Assembly (NCBI GenBank): GCA_964390805.1
Contig: CAYMKL010000018.1
Location: 9,802-73,801, forward strand
Source of the DNA: CAYMKL01 sp964390805
Lineage (GTDB): Bacteria; Chloroflexota; Anaerolineae; VGOG01
Length of the DNA stretch: 64,000 nt
Direction of reading: 5' to 3'
Part shown: positions 41,804 through 49,056 of the stretch, one piece after another
Layout of the letters: every line of letters starts with the position of its first letter
How positions within the stretch are numbered: position 1 is the first letter of the stretch
The notes under the pieces: model-generated
The model's database searches: none
Seen by the model: the letters and a program-made list of their open reading frames with translations, nothing else
What the model was told of the DNA's origin: nothing
Translations under genes and position numbers: made by a program

Positions 41804-43015
41804 TCAAGACGATCTGGCATTTTGCGCTGGAAGCACGCGTGCCAGCAGGGCAAACCCCAACGCACCTACCAGCCCCATTGCCAGGCCGCCGTACCAGATA
41901 GCCACCGGCGCCAGGGTGTCGTTCAGGAAGCCCCCGATCACCGGCCCGATGCCGAACCCGATTCCCCACGTCAGGCCGTAGATGCTCATGTACCGGCCTC
42001 GCATGGTGGGTGGCGCCAGGTTGGCGGTCAGTGCCGTGGACGTTGGGATCACGATCATTTCGCCGATAGTGAGGATGACCATGCTGGCCAGGAACGTCGG
42101 GAAGTTCCACCCGAACGCCACGCTGCCTGTGCCCAGGGCAAGGAACAGTGACCCGACCGCCAGCACTGGCAGATGGTGGTAGCGCTCGGTGATCCGGGTG
42201 GTGGCGTATTGGAACAGCACCACCATCGCCGCGTTGGTGGCCATGATGAAGCCGTACTGGTTCTCCGGCACGCCGAAGTTCTCTTTGGCGTACACCGGCA
42301 GGAGCACCATCATCAGTACGTGGGCCATCACGGCCAGGGTGTACACTCCGCAGAAGGCCAGGAACGGCCGGTCGCGCAGCACCTGGCCGTAACCGCCATC
42401 GGTTGGGGGCTGGCCGGAGATGGCTTGCTTTTGCGGCACGGTCTCGGCCACGAAGAACAGCACCAGTAGAGTGAAGATGGCGCTCGCCCCGGCCGCGATG
42501 TAGAAAGCCAGGGCGTAGGACGTGGCGGTGACAAATCCGCCGACCGAGGGACCTATCGCCACGCCCAGGTTGTTGCTCATACGCAGCAAGGCATAGGCGC
42601 TGGTCCGTCGTTCGGGCTCGATGAGGTCGGCCACCATTGAGTTGCCCCCAACGCGATACAGCGGACCAAAGGCGCCACTAATGGCCATCAGGACGACCCA
42701 CGCTTGCAGCGTGCCGGCCGCGCTCATCGCCAGCATTGTGGCGCTATTGGCGGCCAGACTCAGCACCATGACCCCCCTGCGGCCGAAGCGGTCGGCCACC
42801 GGGCCGGCGACGGTGGTGGTGGCCAATCCTGCGGCCGAGTTCAGCGTGAACAACAGCGTCACCGTGGTCAGCGGGATGTCCAAGCGCCGGCGCATGTAGA
42901 TGGTCAGGAACGGCCAGATCATGCTGCCGCCAGCGGCGCTGATCAGCATGCCCCAGAACAGGAGCCAGAACTGACGCGGATAGCCAGCGGTGTACTGCCT
43001 TACTCGGTCCAGCAT
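41804..43015 (-). CDS. MFS transporter
   Basis: A 403-residue major-facilitator protein with about 12 hydrophobic segments. The loop 2-3 motif appears as NSAAGLATTTVAGPVADRFGRR (the G-x-x-x-D-R-x-G-R-R pattern). Loop 8-9 has YATTRITERYHHLP. The family looks like DHA1-type drug or sugar exporters. The frame is open upstream to 43162. ATG 43015 was chosen since the region before it contains the promoter and would otherwise code for non-conserved residues. It is divergent from the alpha-galactosidase gene, with a 90-base palindrome between them. Confidence 0.9.
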   Translation of the reverse strand: MLDRVRQYTAGYPRQFWLLFWGMLISAAGGSMIWPFLTIYMRRRLDIPLTTVTLLFTLNSAAGLATTTVAGPVADRFGRRGVMVLSLAANSATMLAMSAAGTLQAWVVLMAISGAFGPLYRVGGNSMVADLIEPERRTSAYALLRMSNNLGVAIGPSVGGFVTATSYALAFYIAAGASAIFTLLVLFFVAETVPQKQAISGQPPTDGGYGQVLRDRPFLAFCGVYTLAVMAHVLMMVLLPVYAKENFGVPENQYGFIMATNAAMVVLFQYATTRITERYHHLPVLAVGSLFLALGTGSVAFGWNFPTFLASMVILTIGEMIVIPTSTALTANLAPPTMRGRYMSIYGLTWGIGFGIGPVIGGFLNDTLAPVAIWYGGLAMGLVGALGFALLARVLPAQNARSS

Positions 43016-43064
43016 ACGAATGTCCCGATCTTTCAGCTTGTGGTGGTTCTCATCAACGTGCCGT

Positions 43065-43093
43065 ATTATAGCATGACCAGCCGCGCTTGGCAA
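43065..43093 (-). promoter_or_regulatory. Promoter of the MFS gene
   Basis: On the minus strand TTGCCA (43093-43088), 17-base spacer, TATAAT (43070-43065). It lies about 50 bases upstream of ATG 43015. Confidence 0.7.
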
Positions 43094-43110
43094 TTGCAGA
43101 TTCAGGGTAT

Positions 43111-43200
43111 GATCATCGTTTGGGCCGGGTGTAGGGCAAGTTGGTAACTTGCTAGGGCGCAATTTGCCAAATTGCGCTACAAGTGGCCGAAACGATGATC
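43111..43200. repeat. 90-base palindromic element between divergent promoters
   Basis: The outer arms GATCATCGTTTGGGCC (43111-43126) and GGCCGAAACGATGATC (43185-43200) are inverted copies with one mismatch. Inside are two hairpins, CAAGTT-ggt-AACTTG and GCGCAATTTG-cc-AAATTGCGC. It may be a dispersed REP-like element or an operator serving both promoters. Confidence 0.75.
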
Positions 43201-43217
43201 AAGGCCCAGATTCACTA

Positions 43218-43246
43218 TTGACAAATCGTGACTTCTGTGGCATGAT
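43218..43246 (+). promoter_or_regulatory. Promoter of the melA-MFS operon
   Basis: TTGACA (43218-43223), 17-base spacer, CATGAT (43241-43246). The -35 is perfect and the -10 weak (4 of 6), about 88 bases before ATG 43334. A weak -10 next to a large palindrome fits an activator- or repressor-controlled sugar gene. Confidence 0.55.
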
Positions 43247-43333
43247 TATGGACGTTCAAACGGATAGAGAGCATCCTGGGGAATCCAAGCTCGACATGGG
43301 GGCGTGACAACGTCTGCGTACAGAGAGGTCAAT

Positions 43334-44767
43334 ATGCCCAAGATTACGCTCATCGGTGCTGGCAGCACAGTGTTTGCCAAAAACCTGCTAGGGGATATTC
43401 TCAGTTTCCCCGAGTTGGCAGGCTCTACCATCAGCCTGCACGACATTGGCGAGGAACGTCTGTGCACTACGGAGATCGTGGCGCACAAGATCGCCACGCT
43501 CCTGGATGTCCATCCCACCATCGAAGCCACCACCGACCGACGGGCAGCTCTGGAGGGTGCGGACTATGCTATCAGCATGTTTCAGGTAGCCGGCTACCAC
43601 CCCGGCACGGTGATTGACTTTGAAATCCCCAAGAAGTACGGGCTGCGCCAGACGATTGGCGATAGCCTGGGCATTGGCGGCATCATGCGCGCCCTGCGCA
43701 CCATCCCCGTCCTGCTGGACATGAGCCGCGACATGGAAGAACTGTGTCCCCAGGTCACTTTCCTCAACTACGTCAACCCCATGGCCATGAACTGCTGGGC
43801 CATCAGCCGGGCCAGCAGGATCAAGACGGTGGGGTTGTGTCACAGCGTCCAGGGCACAGCCCGACAACTGGCCAACGACATCGGCGTGCCATTGGAGGAG
43901 ATCAACTACCTGGCTGCTGGAATTAACCATCTGGCCTTCTTTCTCAGATTTGAGCGGGATGGCGAAGACCTCTATCCGCTGATACGCCGGGTGGTGGAGG
44001 AGGGTCGGGCGCCCGACTGGAACCGGGTGCGCTATGAGATGCTCACCCGGCTGGGGTATTTCGTGACCGAATCCAGTGAGCACTTTGCCGAATACGTGCC
44101 CTGGTTCATCAAGCGGGATCGCCCCGATCTGATTGAGCGTTTCAACATCCCGCTGGACGAATATATCCATCGCTGCGAAGCGCAGATCAAAGCGTGGGAG
44201 TTTGCGCAGGACAAGCTGGAGAATCTCAATGCACCTTCTGACAAATCCCTACGCGATGTGTTGAGCACCGTTCCTGTGATGCCTTTGATTGCTGAGCATA
44301 TTGTCCACACATTTGAAAACAGAGACAGGGTGACGCTGAGCGGCGAGTATGCCCCGTTGGCGATCCACAGCATGGAAACAGGCGAGCCCCGGATCGTCTA
44401 TGGCAATGTGCCCAACCGTGGCCTGATTGACAATCTGCCCCAGGGGTGCATCGTGGAAGTCCCCTGTGTGGTGGACAGGAACGGCGTGCAGCCCACCCGC
44501 ATCGGTTCCCTGCCCCCACACCTGGCCGCGCTGATACAGACCAACGTCAACGTGCAGGCGCTGACGGTGGAGGCCGCCTTGACTGGCAAGCGGGAGCACA
44601 TCTACCACGCGGCCATGCTGGACCCGCACACCGCCGCCGAGCTGGACCTGGACCAGATTTGGAACCTGGTGGATGATTTGATCGAGGCCCACGGCGATTG
44701 GCTACCGACGTATCATCAAAATAAAGAGGAGGTACATCCACCATTCATCCCTCTACACGCAAATTAA
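43334..44767 (+). CDS. melA: Alpha-galactosidase, glycoside hydrolase family 4
   Basis: A 477-residue GH4 enzyme closely following the pattern of MelA. The NAD-binding loop is ITLIGAGSTVFAKN and the conserved LRTIPVLLDMSRDMEE follows. NYVNPMAMN, then GLCHSVQGTARQLA carries the Cys/His that bind the divalent metal. The redox-cycle region is AGINHLAFFLRFE, and the C-terminus has NLPQGCIVEVPC and HAAMLDPHTAAELD. GH4 enzymes hydrolyse alpha-galactosides by an NAD/Mn oxidation-elimination mechanism in the cytoplasm. ATG 43334 was chosen (GAGAGG upstream); ten upstream codons are open but non-conserved. The next gene, an MFS transporter, starts inside its 3' end. Confidence 0.95.
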   Translation: MPKITLIGAGSTVFAKNLLGDILSFPELAGSTISLHDIGEERLCTTEIVAHKIATLLDVHPTIEATTDRRAALEGADYAISMFQVAGYHPGTVIDFEIPKKYGLRQTIGDSLGIGGIMRALRTIPVLLDMSRDMEELCPQVTFLNYVNPMAMNCWAISRASRIKTVGLCHSVQGTARQLANDIGVPLEEINYLAAGINHLAFFLRFERDGEDLYPLIRRVVEEGRAPDWNRVRYEMLTRLGYFVTESSEHFAEYVPWFIKRDRPDLIERFNIPLDEYIHRCEAQIKAWEFAQDKLENLNAPSDKSLRDVLSTVPVMPLIAEHIVHTFENRDRVTLSGEYAPLAIHSMETGEPRIVYGNVPNRGLIDNLPQGCIVEVPCVVDRNGVQPTRIGSLPPHLAALIQTNVNVQALTVEAALTGKREHIYHAAMLDPHTAAELDLDQIWNLVDDLIEAHGDWLPTYHQNKEEVHPPFIPLHAN

Positions 44768-45921
44768 CCCTTCAGCTCGGCACAGCTACTCTCGCCCGGT
44801 TGATCATCAATACCTCTCGGCGCTTCGCCTATCCATTTGCTTCGGCCCTCAGCCGGGGGTTGGGCGTGCCGCTGGCTGCCATCACCTCCCTCATCGCCGT
44901 CAACCAGGTGACCGGCGTGCTCAGTCCGGTCTTCGGCCCGCTGGCTGACCGCTGGGGCTATCGGATGATGATGCTCGCTGGGCTGGCCATGCTCACCGCA
45001 GGCATGCTGGCCGGCGGGCTGCTGCCGGTCTACGGTGTGGTGTTGCTGGCTCTGTTTCTGGCTGGGCTGTGCAAAAGCATCTTCGACCCGGCCCTGCACG
45101 CCTACGTGGGCCAACGAGTGCCTTACCAGCGTCGAGGGCTGGCTATCGGGATGCTGGAATTCGCCTGGGCCGGGAGCGCATTGGTGGGCCTTCCGCTCGT
45201 TGGCCTGCTGATAGAGCGCCTGGGATGGCGGGCGCCCTTTTTTGTGCTGGGCGGGCTGGGCCTGCTCAGTGTGGTGGCGCTCGCGATACTCATCCCCGAC
45301 GACAGTCATCAGCAGCGCAGTGTCGAGGGCCTGGCTGGTTTCCGCCAGGCCTGGCGGAGGCTGAGCAGGGAACGAGCGGCTCTGGGCGCGTTGGGCTTTG
45401 GCCTGTTGATCAGTGCGGCCAACGACAACCTGTTCGTGGTCTATGGTCCTTGGCTGGAGTCAGCTTTTGGCCTGAGCGTGGCGGCGCTGGGGGCAGCCAC
45501 CACCGTCATCGGCGTGGCCGAGCTCGTGGGCGAGGGACTCACTGCCTCCATGGCCGATCAGTTGGGGCTGAAGCGAGCGATTGTGGTCGGCACCATCCTG
45601 TCGGCGCTGAGCTACGTCTTGCTGCCGCTGGTGGGGCGCACGCTGCCGCTGGCGCTGATGGGGCTGTTCATCACCTTTCTCACCTTTGAGTTCAGCATCG
45701 TCACTGCTCTGTCTCTGTTCACCGAAATCCTCCCCGCTGCGCGAGCGACCATGATGTCGTCGAGCGTGGCAGCCTTCAGCATGGGCCGGGTGATCGGTGC
45801 CCTGGTCGGTGGGCCAGTGTGGCTGGCCGGCGGGATGCTGGCCACCGGTTTTGTCTCGGCGGCCATTAGTGGATTGGCGCTGGTCTTGCTGGTGTGGGGG
45901 CTGCGCGGTTGGCGGGATTGA
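44743..45921 (+). CDS. MFS transporter with a probable ATT start codon
   Basis: About 392 residues, 12 hydrophobic segments, with the loop 2-3 motif FGPLADRWGYRMM and a DHA1-like layout. No ATG, GTG or TTG lies near the ribosome-binding site AGAGGAGGT (44725-44733), which overlaps the melA 3' end. The only start-like codon at good distance (9 bases) is ATT 44743. From there the frame reads HPSTRKLTLQLGTATLARLI without interruption, a natural MFS N-terminus. The usual alternative is TTG 44800, which has no such site and drops 19 residues. It probably exports or takes up the sugar processed by MelA, or is an unrelated drug exporter. Confidence 0.85.
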   Translation: MHPSTRKLTLQLGTATLARLIINTSRRFAYPFASALSRGLGVPLAAITSLIAVNQVTGVLSPVFGPLADRWGYRMMMLAGLAMLTAGMLAGGLLPVYGVVLLALFLAGLCKSIFDPALHAYVGQRVPYQRRGLAIGMLEFAWAGSALVGLPLVGLLIERLGWRAPFFVLGGLGLLSVVALAILIPDDSHQQRSVEGLAGFRQAWRRLSRERAALGALGFGLLISAANDNLFVVYGPWLESAFGLSVAALGAATTVIGVAELVGEGLTASMADQLGLKRAIVVGTILSALSYVLLPLVGRTLPLALMGLFITFLTFEFSIVTALSLFTEILPAARATMMSSSVAAFSMGRVIGALVGGPVWLAGGMLATGFVSAAISGLALVLLVWGLRGWRD

Positions 45922-45926
45922 CAAAG

Positions 45927-46080
45927 CCGAATGGAATTCGCCGTCTGAAGTCTGAAGCTGAGCCGCCGAATAGAATTGGCTCGCCGTCGGAAACTGAAAA
46001 GGCCCCTCAGGGCCTCGGTCTAGCGCCTGAGGGCGCTTTTCAGCTTCAGCCAGGGATTTCCAATCTCTGGCTACTCTGGC
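45927..46080 (+). repeat. REP-like palindromic unit, copy 1
   Basis: First copy of the array. The core GGCCCCTCAGGGCC (46001-46014) is followed by GCGCCTGAGGGCGC (46023-46036) with a TTTT tail, flanked by CTGAAAA...CTTTTCAG. It ends in a degenerate triple of tggctactc. It directly precedes the transposase gene and could terminate transcription from the MFS gene. Confidence 0.85.
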
Positions 46081-46121
46081 TACTCTGGCTACTACAGAAA
46101 AGTCACGAGAGGAGGATCAAA

Positions 46122-46550
46122 ATGGCCTACTGGCGTCTGTTCTATCATTTCGTATGGACAACCAAGAACCGTGAGCCCCTGCTGACACCAGACATCGAGC
46201 CTAATGTCTATCGCTTCCTGCACGCGGAAGCCAACAAGATGTATGCGCCGCTGTTCGTAATCGGTGGCACGATGGACCACGTGCATGTGCTTGCAGCAGT
46301 GCGGCCTGCCATTTCACCGGCAGACTTTATGAAACAACTCAAGGGGAGCAGCTCTCGCTTCGTCTCTTTGGAGTTCAAACGCCCGTTTGAGTGGCAGGAG
46401 GGCTATGGGGTCTTTTCGGTCTCGGAGAAGGATGTACCACAGGTTATTGCCTATGTCGAGCGCCAAAAGCAGCACCATACTGAAGGCACTCTGATTGAAG
46501 AATGGGAACAGACACATCATTGGAATATTGGACCGCGGGCCGACGAGTAG
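46122..46550 (+). mobile_element. IS200/RAYT-type Y1 transposase
   Basis: A 142-residue HUH-endonuclease transposase (Y1_Tnp). The HUH motif is DHVHVL near residue 48. The catalytic Tyr is in VIAYVERQKQHH near residue 117. The N-terminal YHFVWTTKNREPLL is typical of this family. GAGGAGG is a strong ribosome-binding site before ATG 46122. It is a solo gene with no TnpB, flanked on both sides by copies of a REP-like palindrome. This is the arrangement of REP-associated tyrosine transposases (RAYTs), which cut and move such palindromes. All catalytic residues seem present. Confidence 0.92.
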
Positions 46551-46560
46551 CCGCGTAGAG

Positions 46561-47400
46561 GCCGCCGAATGGAATTCGCCGGCTGAAACCGAGAAGGCCC
46601 CTCAGGGCCTCGGTCTAGCGCCTGAGGGCGCTTTTCAGTTTCAGCCAGGGATTTCCAATCCTTGGCTCTGGCCTGGTTTGGTGGCAGCGCCAAGGCTGGC
46701 GATTGGTCCGCCGGCCGAAGGCCCAGCCAAGGCCGCCGAATGGAATTCGCCGTCTGAAGTTGAGAAGGCCCCTCAGGGCCTCGGTCTAGCGCCTGAGGGC
46801 GCTTTTCAGCTTCAGCCAGGGATTTTCAATCCTTGGCCCATTGGCCTGCCGCCGAATGGAATTCGCCGTCTGAAGTTGAGAAGGCCCCTCAGGGCCTCGG
46901 TCTAGCGCCTGAGGGCGCTTTTCAGCTTCAGCCAGGGATTTTCAATCCTTGGCCCATTGGCCTGCCGCCGAATGGAATTCGCCGTCTGAAGTTGAGAAGG
47001 CCCCTCAGGGCCTCGGTCNNNNNNNNNNNNNNNNNNNNNNNNNNNNNNNNNNNNNNNNNNNNNNNNNNNNNNNNNNNNNNNNNNNNNNNNNNNNNNNNNN
47101 NNNNNNNNNNNNNNNNNNTGAAGTTGAGAAGGCCCCTCAGGGCCTCGGTCTAGCGCCTGAGGGCGCTTTTCAGTTTCAGCCAGGGATTTCCAATCCTTGG
47201 CCCATTGGCCTGCCGCCGAATGGAATTCGCCGTCTGAAACCGAGAAGGCCCCTCAGGGCCTCGGTCTAGCGCCTGAGGGCGCTTCTCAGCTTCAGCCAGG
47301 GATTTTCAATCCTTGGCCCATTGGCTCAGGGCCTCGGTCTAGCGCCTGAGGGCGCTTCTCAGCTTCAGCCAAGGATTGGAAATCCTTGGCTAATACTTGG
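46561..47400 (+). repeat. REP-like palindrome array
   Basis: At least seven further copies of the same unit, with GGCCCCTCAGGGCC cores at 46596, 46767, 46883, 46999 (cut by the N run), 47131, 47247 and a left-truncated copy near 47325. Spacing is 116 bases between regular copies. Each unit has GGCCC-ctca-GGGCC and GCGCC-tgag-GGCGC hairpins with complementary loops, then CTTTTCAG, and ends in a CCAGGGATT...AATCCTTGG hairpin; the last copy has a perfect GCCAAGGATT-gga-AATCCTTGGC. Between copies lie variable linkers such as gccgaatggaattcgccgtc. Confidence 0.9.
47019..47118. other. Assembly gap (100 N)
   Basis: Exactly 100 undetermined bases, the conventional placeholder for a scaffold join. 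It lies inside the palindrome array, so the true number of units is unknown. Bases on each side belong to the same 116-base unit. Confidence 0.99.
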
Positions 47401-47435
47401 CCACTTGGCTACTGAACAACACGGAGGCTGAACTC

Positions 47436-47918
47436 ATGAATCATCTAGAAGAGCTTGTCGCCCAGCTTTTGACCGAACAGAAGCTAACCATCTCCGTGGC
47501 CGAATCCTGCACGGGCGGCCTCATCGCCCACCGGCTGACCAACGTACCTGGGAGCTCGGCCTATTTCATGGGCGGCGTGGTGGCCTATGCCAACGAGGTC
47601 AAGGAGCAGGTGTTAGGGGTATCTGGCGAGACTCTGGCGGCGCATGGGGCAATCAGCGAAGAGATCGCGCGGGAGATGGCTCGCGGCGCCCGCCGCCTGT
47701 TCGACACCGACGTGGCCATCTCGGCCACGGGCATCGCCGGCCCGACCGGCGGCACGCCCCAGAAGCCGGTGGGCCTGGCCTACGTGGCCCTGGCGGCCCA
47801 GGATTTTGAGCGTTGCGAGCGGCATTTGTTTGGGAAGCGAAGGCTGAGGAACAAATGGCGGACCTCCGAGGCAGCCCTGGAGATGCTGCGTCAATACCTG
47901 GAGGCCAGGCGACCATGA
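47436..47918 (+). CDS. CinA C-terminal-type nicotinamide-nucleotide amidohydrolase
   Basis: A 160-residue stand-alone CinA C-terminal domain (PncC type), which deamidates nicotinamide mononucleotide in pyridine-nucleotide salvage. The signatures are ISVAESCTGGLIAHRLT with the catalytic Ser/Thr region, FMGGVVAYANEVKEQVLGV and ATGIAGPTGGTPQKPVGLAY. The last 25 residues (KRRLRNKWRTSEAALEMLR) are somewhat different from the usual RxxR end but keep the helix. ATG 47436 has ACGGAGG upstream. It overlaps the next gene by four bases (ATGA). Confidence 0.93.
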   Translation: MNHLEELVAQLLTEQKLTISVAESCTGGLIAHRLTNVPGSSAYFMGGVVAYANEVKEQVLGVSGETLAAHGAISEEIAREMARGARRLFDTDVAISATGIAGPTGGTPQKPVGLAYVALAAQDFERCERHLFGKRRLRNKWRTSEAALEMLRQYLEARRP

Positions 47919-48199
47919 AACTTGCCTTGAGCATAGCCGAAGGGTTCGTGGACATCCCCACCGCTGTCGAGGCCCGCTTCGACAAGGAAGGCCGGGTTAC
48001 CCCTACAGCATTTCGTTGGCGGGGGCGAAATGTGCGCGTCAGCGACGTTGGACGTCGCTGGGCGGAGCCACACGGCCCTCACCAGCTCCGCCACTACCTG
48101 GTCATGACCCCAGCCCAGGACACTTTTGAGCTCTGCCTGGACACGGGCACCCTGCGGTGGAAGATAACGAGGGTTTGGGAGAGGGAGAGAATGGTATAA
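47915..48199 (+). CDS. DUF6504-like small protein
   Basis: A 94-residue protein of unknown function, with VEARFDKEGRVTPTAFRWRG and a C-terminal FELCLDTGTLRWKITRVWE, a pattern I associate with DUF6504. The start overlaps the upstream stop (ATGA), so it is coupled to the CinA-like gene. Its first ten residues (MKLALSIAEGF) are encoded by a copy of the dispersed repeat cttgagc.tagccgaaggg, so the natural N-terminus may have been replaced. Confidence 0.65.
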   Translation: MKLALSIAEGFVDIPTAVEARFDKEGRVTPTAFRWRGRNVRVSDVGRRWAEPHGPHQLRHYLVMTPAQDTFELCLDTGTLRWKITRVWERERMV

Positions 48200-48213
48200 A
48201 AGGTTCTCAAGCG

Positions 48214-48376
48214 ACCTTAGAGCCTACGTGTATTTCACTTTGGGGGCGAGCCATGTGCTAACCCTCCCGCAGGTTGTCAGGGATGGGCCAATACCTATGA
48301 AATCCAGGAGAATCACTTGTGCCCAAACCTGCGGGAGGGTTTTCTGCCCCAAAAACTGAAATGCACCTTAGAGCCT
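48214..48376. mobile_element. MITE-like hairpin element with 12-base direct repeats
   Basis: ACCTTAGAGCCT occurs on both sides (48214-48225 and 48365-48376). Between them, imperfect terminal inverted repeats (gtatttcactttgggggc and gccccaaaaactgaaatgc) enclose a perfect 15-base inverted repeat, ACCCTCCCGCAGGTT (48261-48275) and AACCTGCGGGAGGGT (48327-48341), followed by TTTT. It has no coding capacity. It may also terminate the CinA/DUF6504 transcript. Confidence 0.7.
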
Positions 48377-48469
48377 GCCAAGGGTGTTTGACAGAACCTT
48401 CTCTTTGTGATAGTATTATGTGAAGGCTTCTCAAACAGACTCAAAATCCTCGAAGTTCGTCCTTCTAGA

Positions 48470-48667
48470 TCGTATCTAGATCGCCGTTCTTGCCTTCTTG
48501 CAAGTCGAAAGGCATCATGCGCCCCGAAGGGGAGGAAGCGGTGCTAGATCAGGTATCAGGGGCAGACCTATGCCCCGAAAAGCGGCGGCGGCTTTGTACG
48601 CTTGGCCAACGACTATGCGCAACGCCAGTCTGAAGGCGCTCATGGAGCGCCTGAGGCTGGCGTTTTT
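48470..48667 (+). ncRNA. Candidate structured RNA ending in a terminator hairpin
   Basis: Possible pairings are ATCTAG (48474-48479) with CTAGAT (48544-48549), and CGCCG (48482-48486) with CGGTG (48539-48543), closing two hairpins: TGCCTT/AAGGCA (48491-48514) and CCCC-gaa-GGGG (48522-48532). Next comes GGGGCA-n6-TGCCCC (48559-48576). Last is a long hairpin with AACGCCAG/CTGGCGTT and AGGCGCTC/GAGCGCCT arms (48621-48664) followed by TTTTT. No known riboswitch or ribozyme class was recognised. It could be a leader or a small RNA. Confidence 0.4.
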
Positions 48668-49056
48668 GTTTGCCTGGCCGCGAGGATTTGGGTCACGGAA
48701 TCACGGATGCTGCGGTCGGAGACCTCGCCGAACTCTCGGAAAGCCTTTGAAAGCGCTCTTAGCCCCCGTCCCCGGGGGCGTTGCTGGCGAAGTAGTAGGC
48801 CAGACGGGGTTTGGCGCGCACAAGCCGCAAAAAACAGGAGATTGCTTCCCTTCGACAGGCCCTTCGTCAAGCCCTTCGCCAAGCTCAGGGGGGACCTCAG
48901 GGGGGACCTCAGGACAGGCGGCGGAAAAGCGCCGCCTCGCAATGACACGGGCTGAGCAGTTACGAAAGGAGGAGGCTTATAGGACGAAAAACCAAACCAA
49001 ACTCACAGCATTCACCATTAACCATTCACCATTCAAAATTAACAGGGAGGTTCAAA

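Larger units (their letters stand above)
48200..49056. other. Gene-free stretch upstream of the DGR target gene
   Basis: This 857-base gap holds the MITE-like hairpin, the candidate structured RNA, several degenerate repeats (a doubled ggggggacctca near 48890, cttcgacaggc and cttcgccaagctcag motifs, and ggcggcggaaaagcgccgcc), and an attcaccattaaccattcacc repeat at 49010-49042 just before the next gene. Open frames here look like chance. Confidence 0.6.

Noticed and set aside
46833..47269. Open frames running through the palindrome array and the N gap
   Set aside because: They translate the REP-like repeats (KAPQGLGLAPEGAFQ) and undetermined bases; not genes.
45927..47400. CRISPR array
   Set aside because: Repeats are 116-base palindromic units with nearly identical linkers, not short repeats with unique spacers; no cas gene nearby.
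48500..48570. SRP (4.5S) RNA
   Set aside because: GGAGGAAGCGGTG recalls the SRP tetraloop region but the conserved GGTCAGG...GGAAGGAAGCAGCC order is absent.
48540..48600. TPP riboswitch on the minus strand
   Set aside because: A short stretch (TACCTGATCTAG) resembles the thi-box, but the required CTGAGA element and the P4/P5 arm are missing and no thiamine gene follows.
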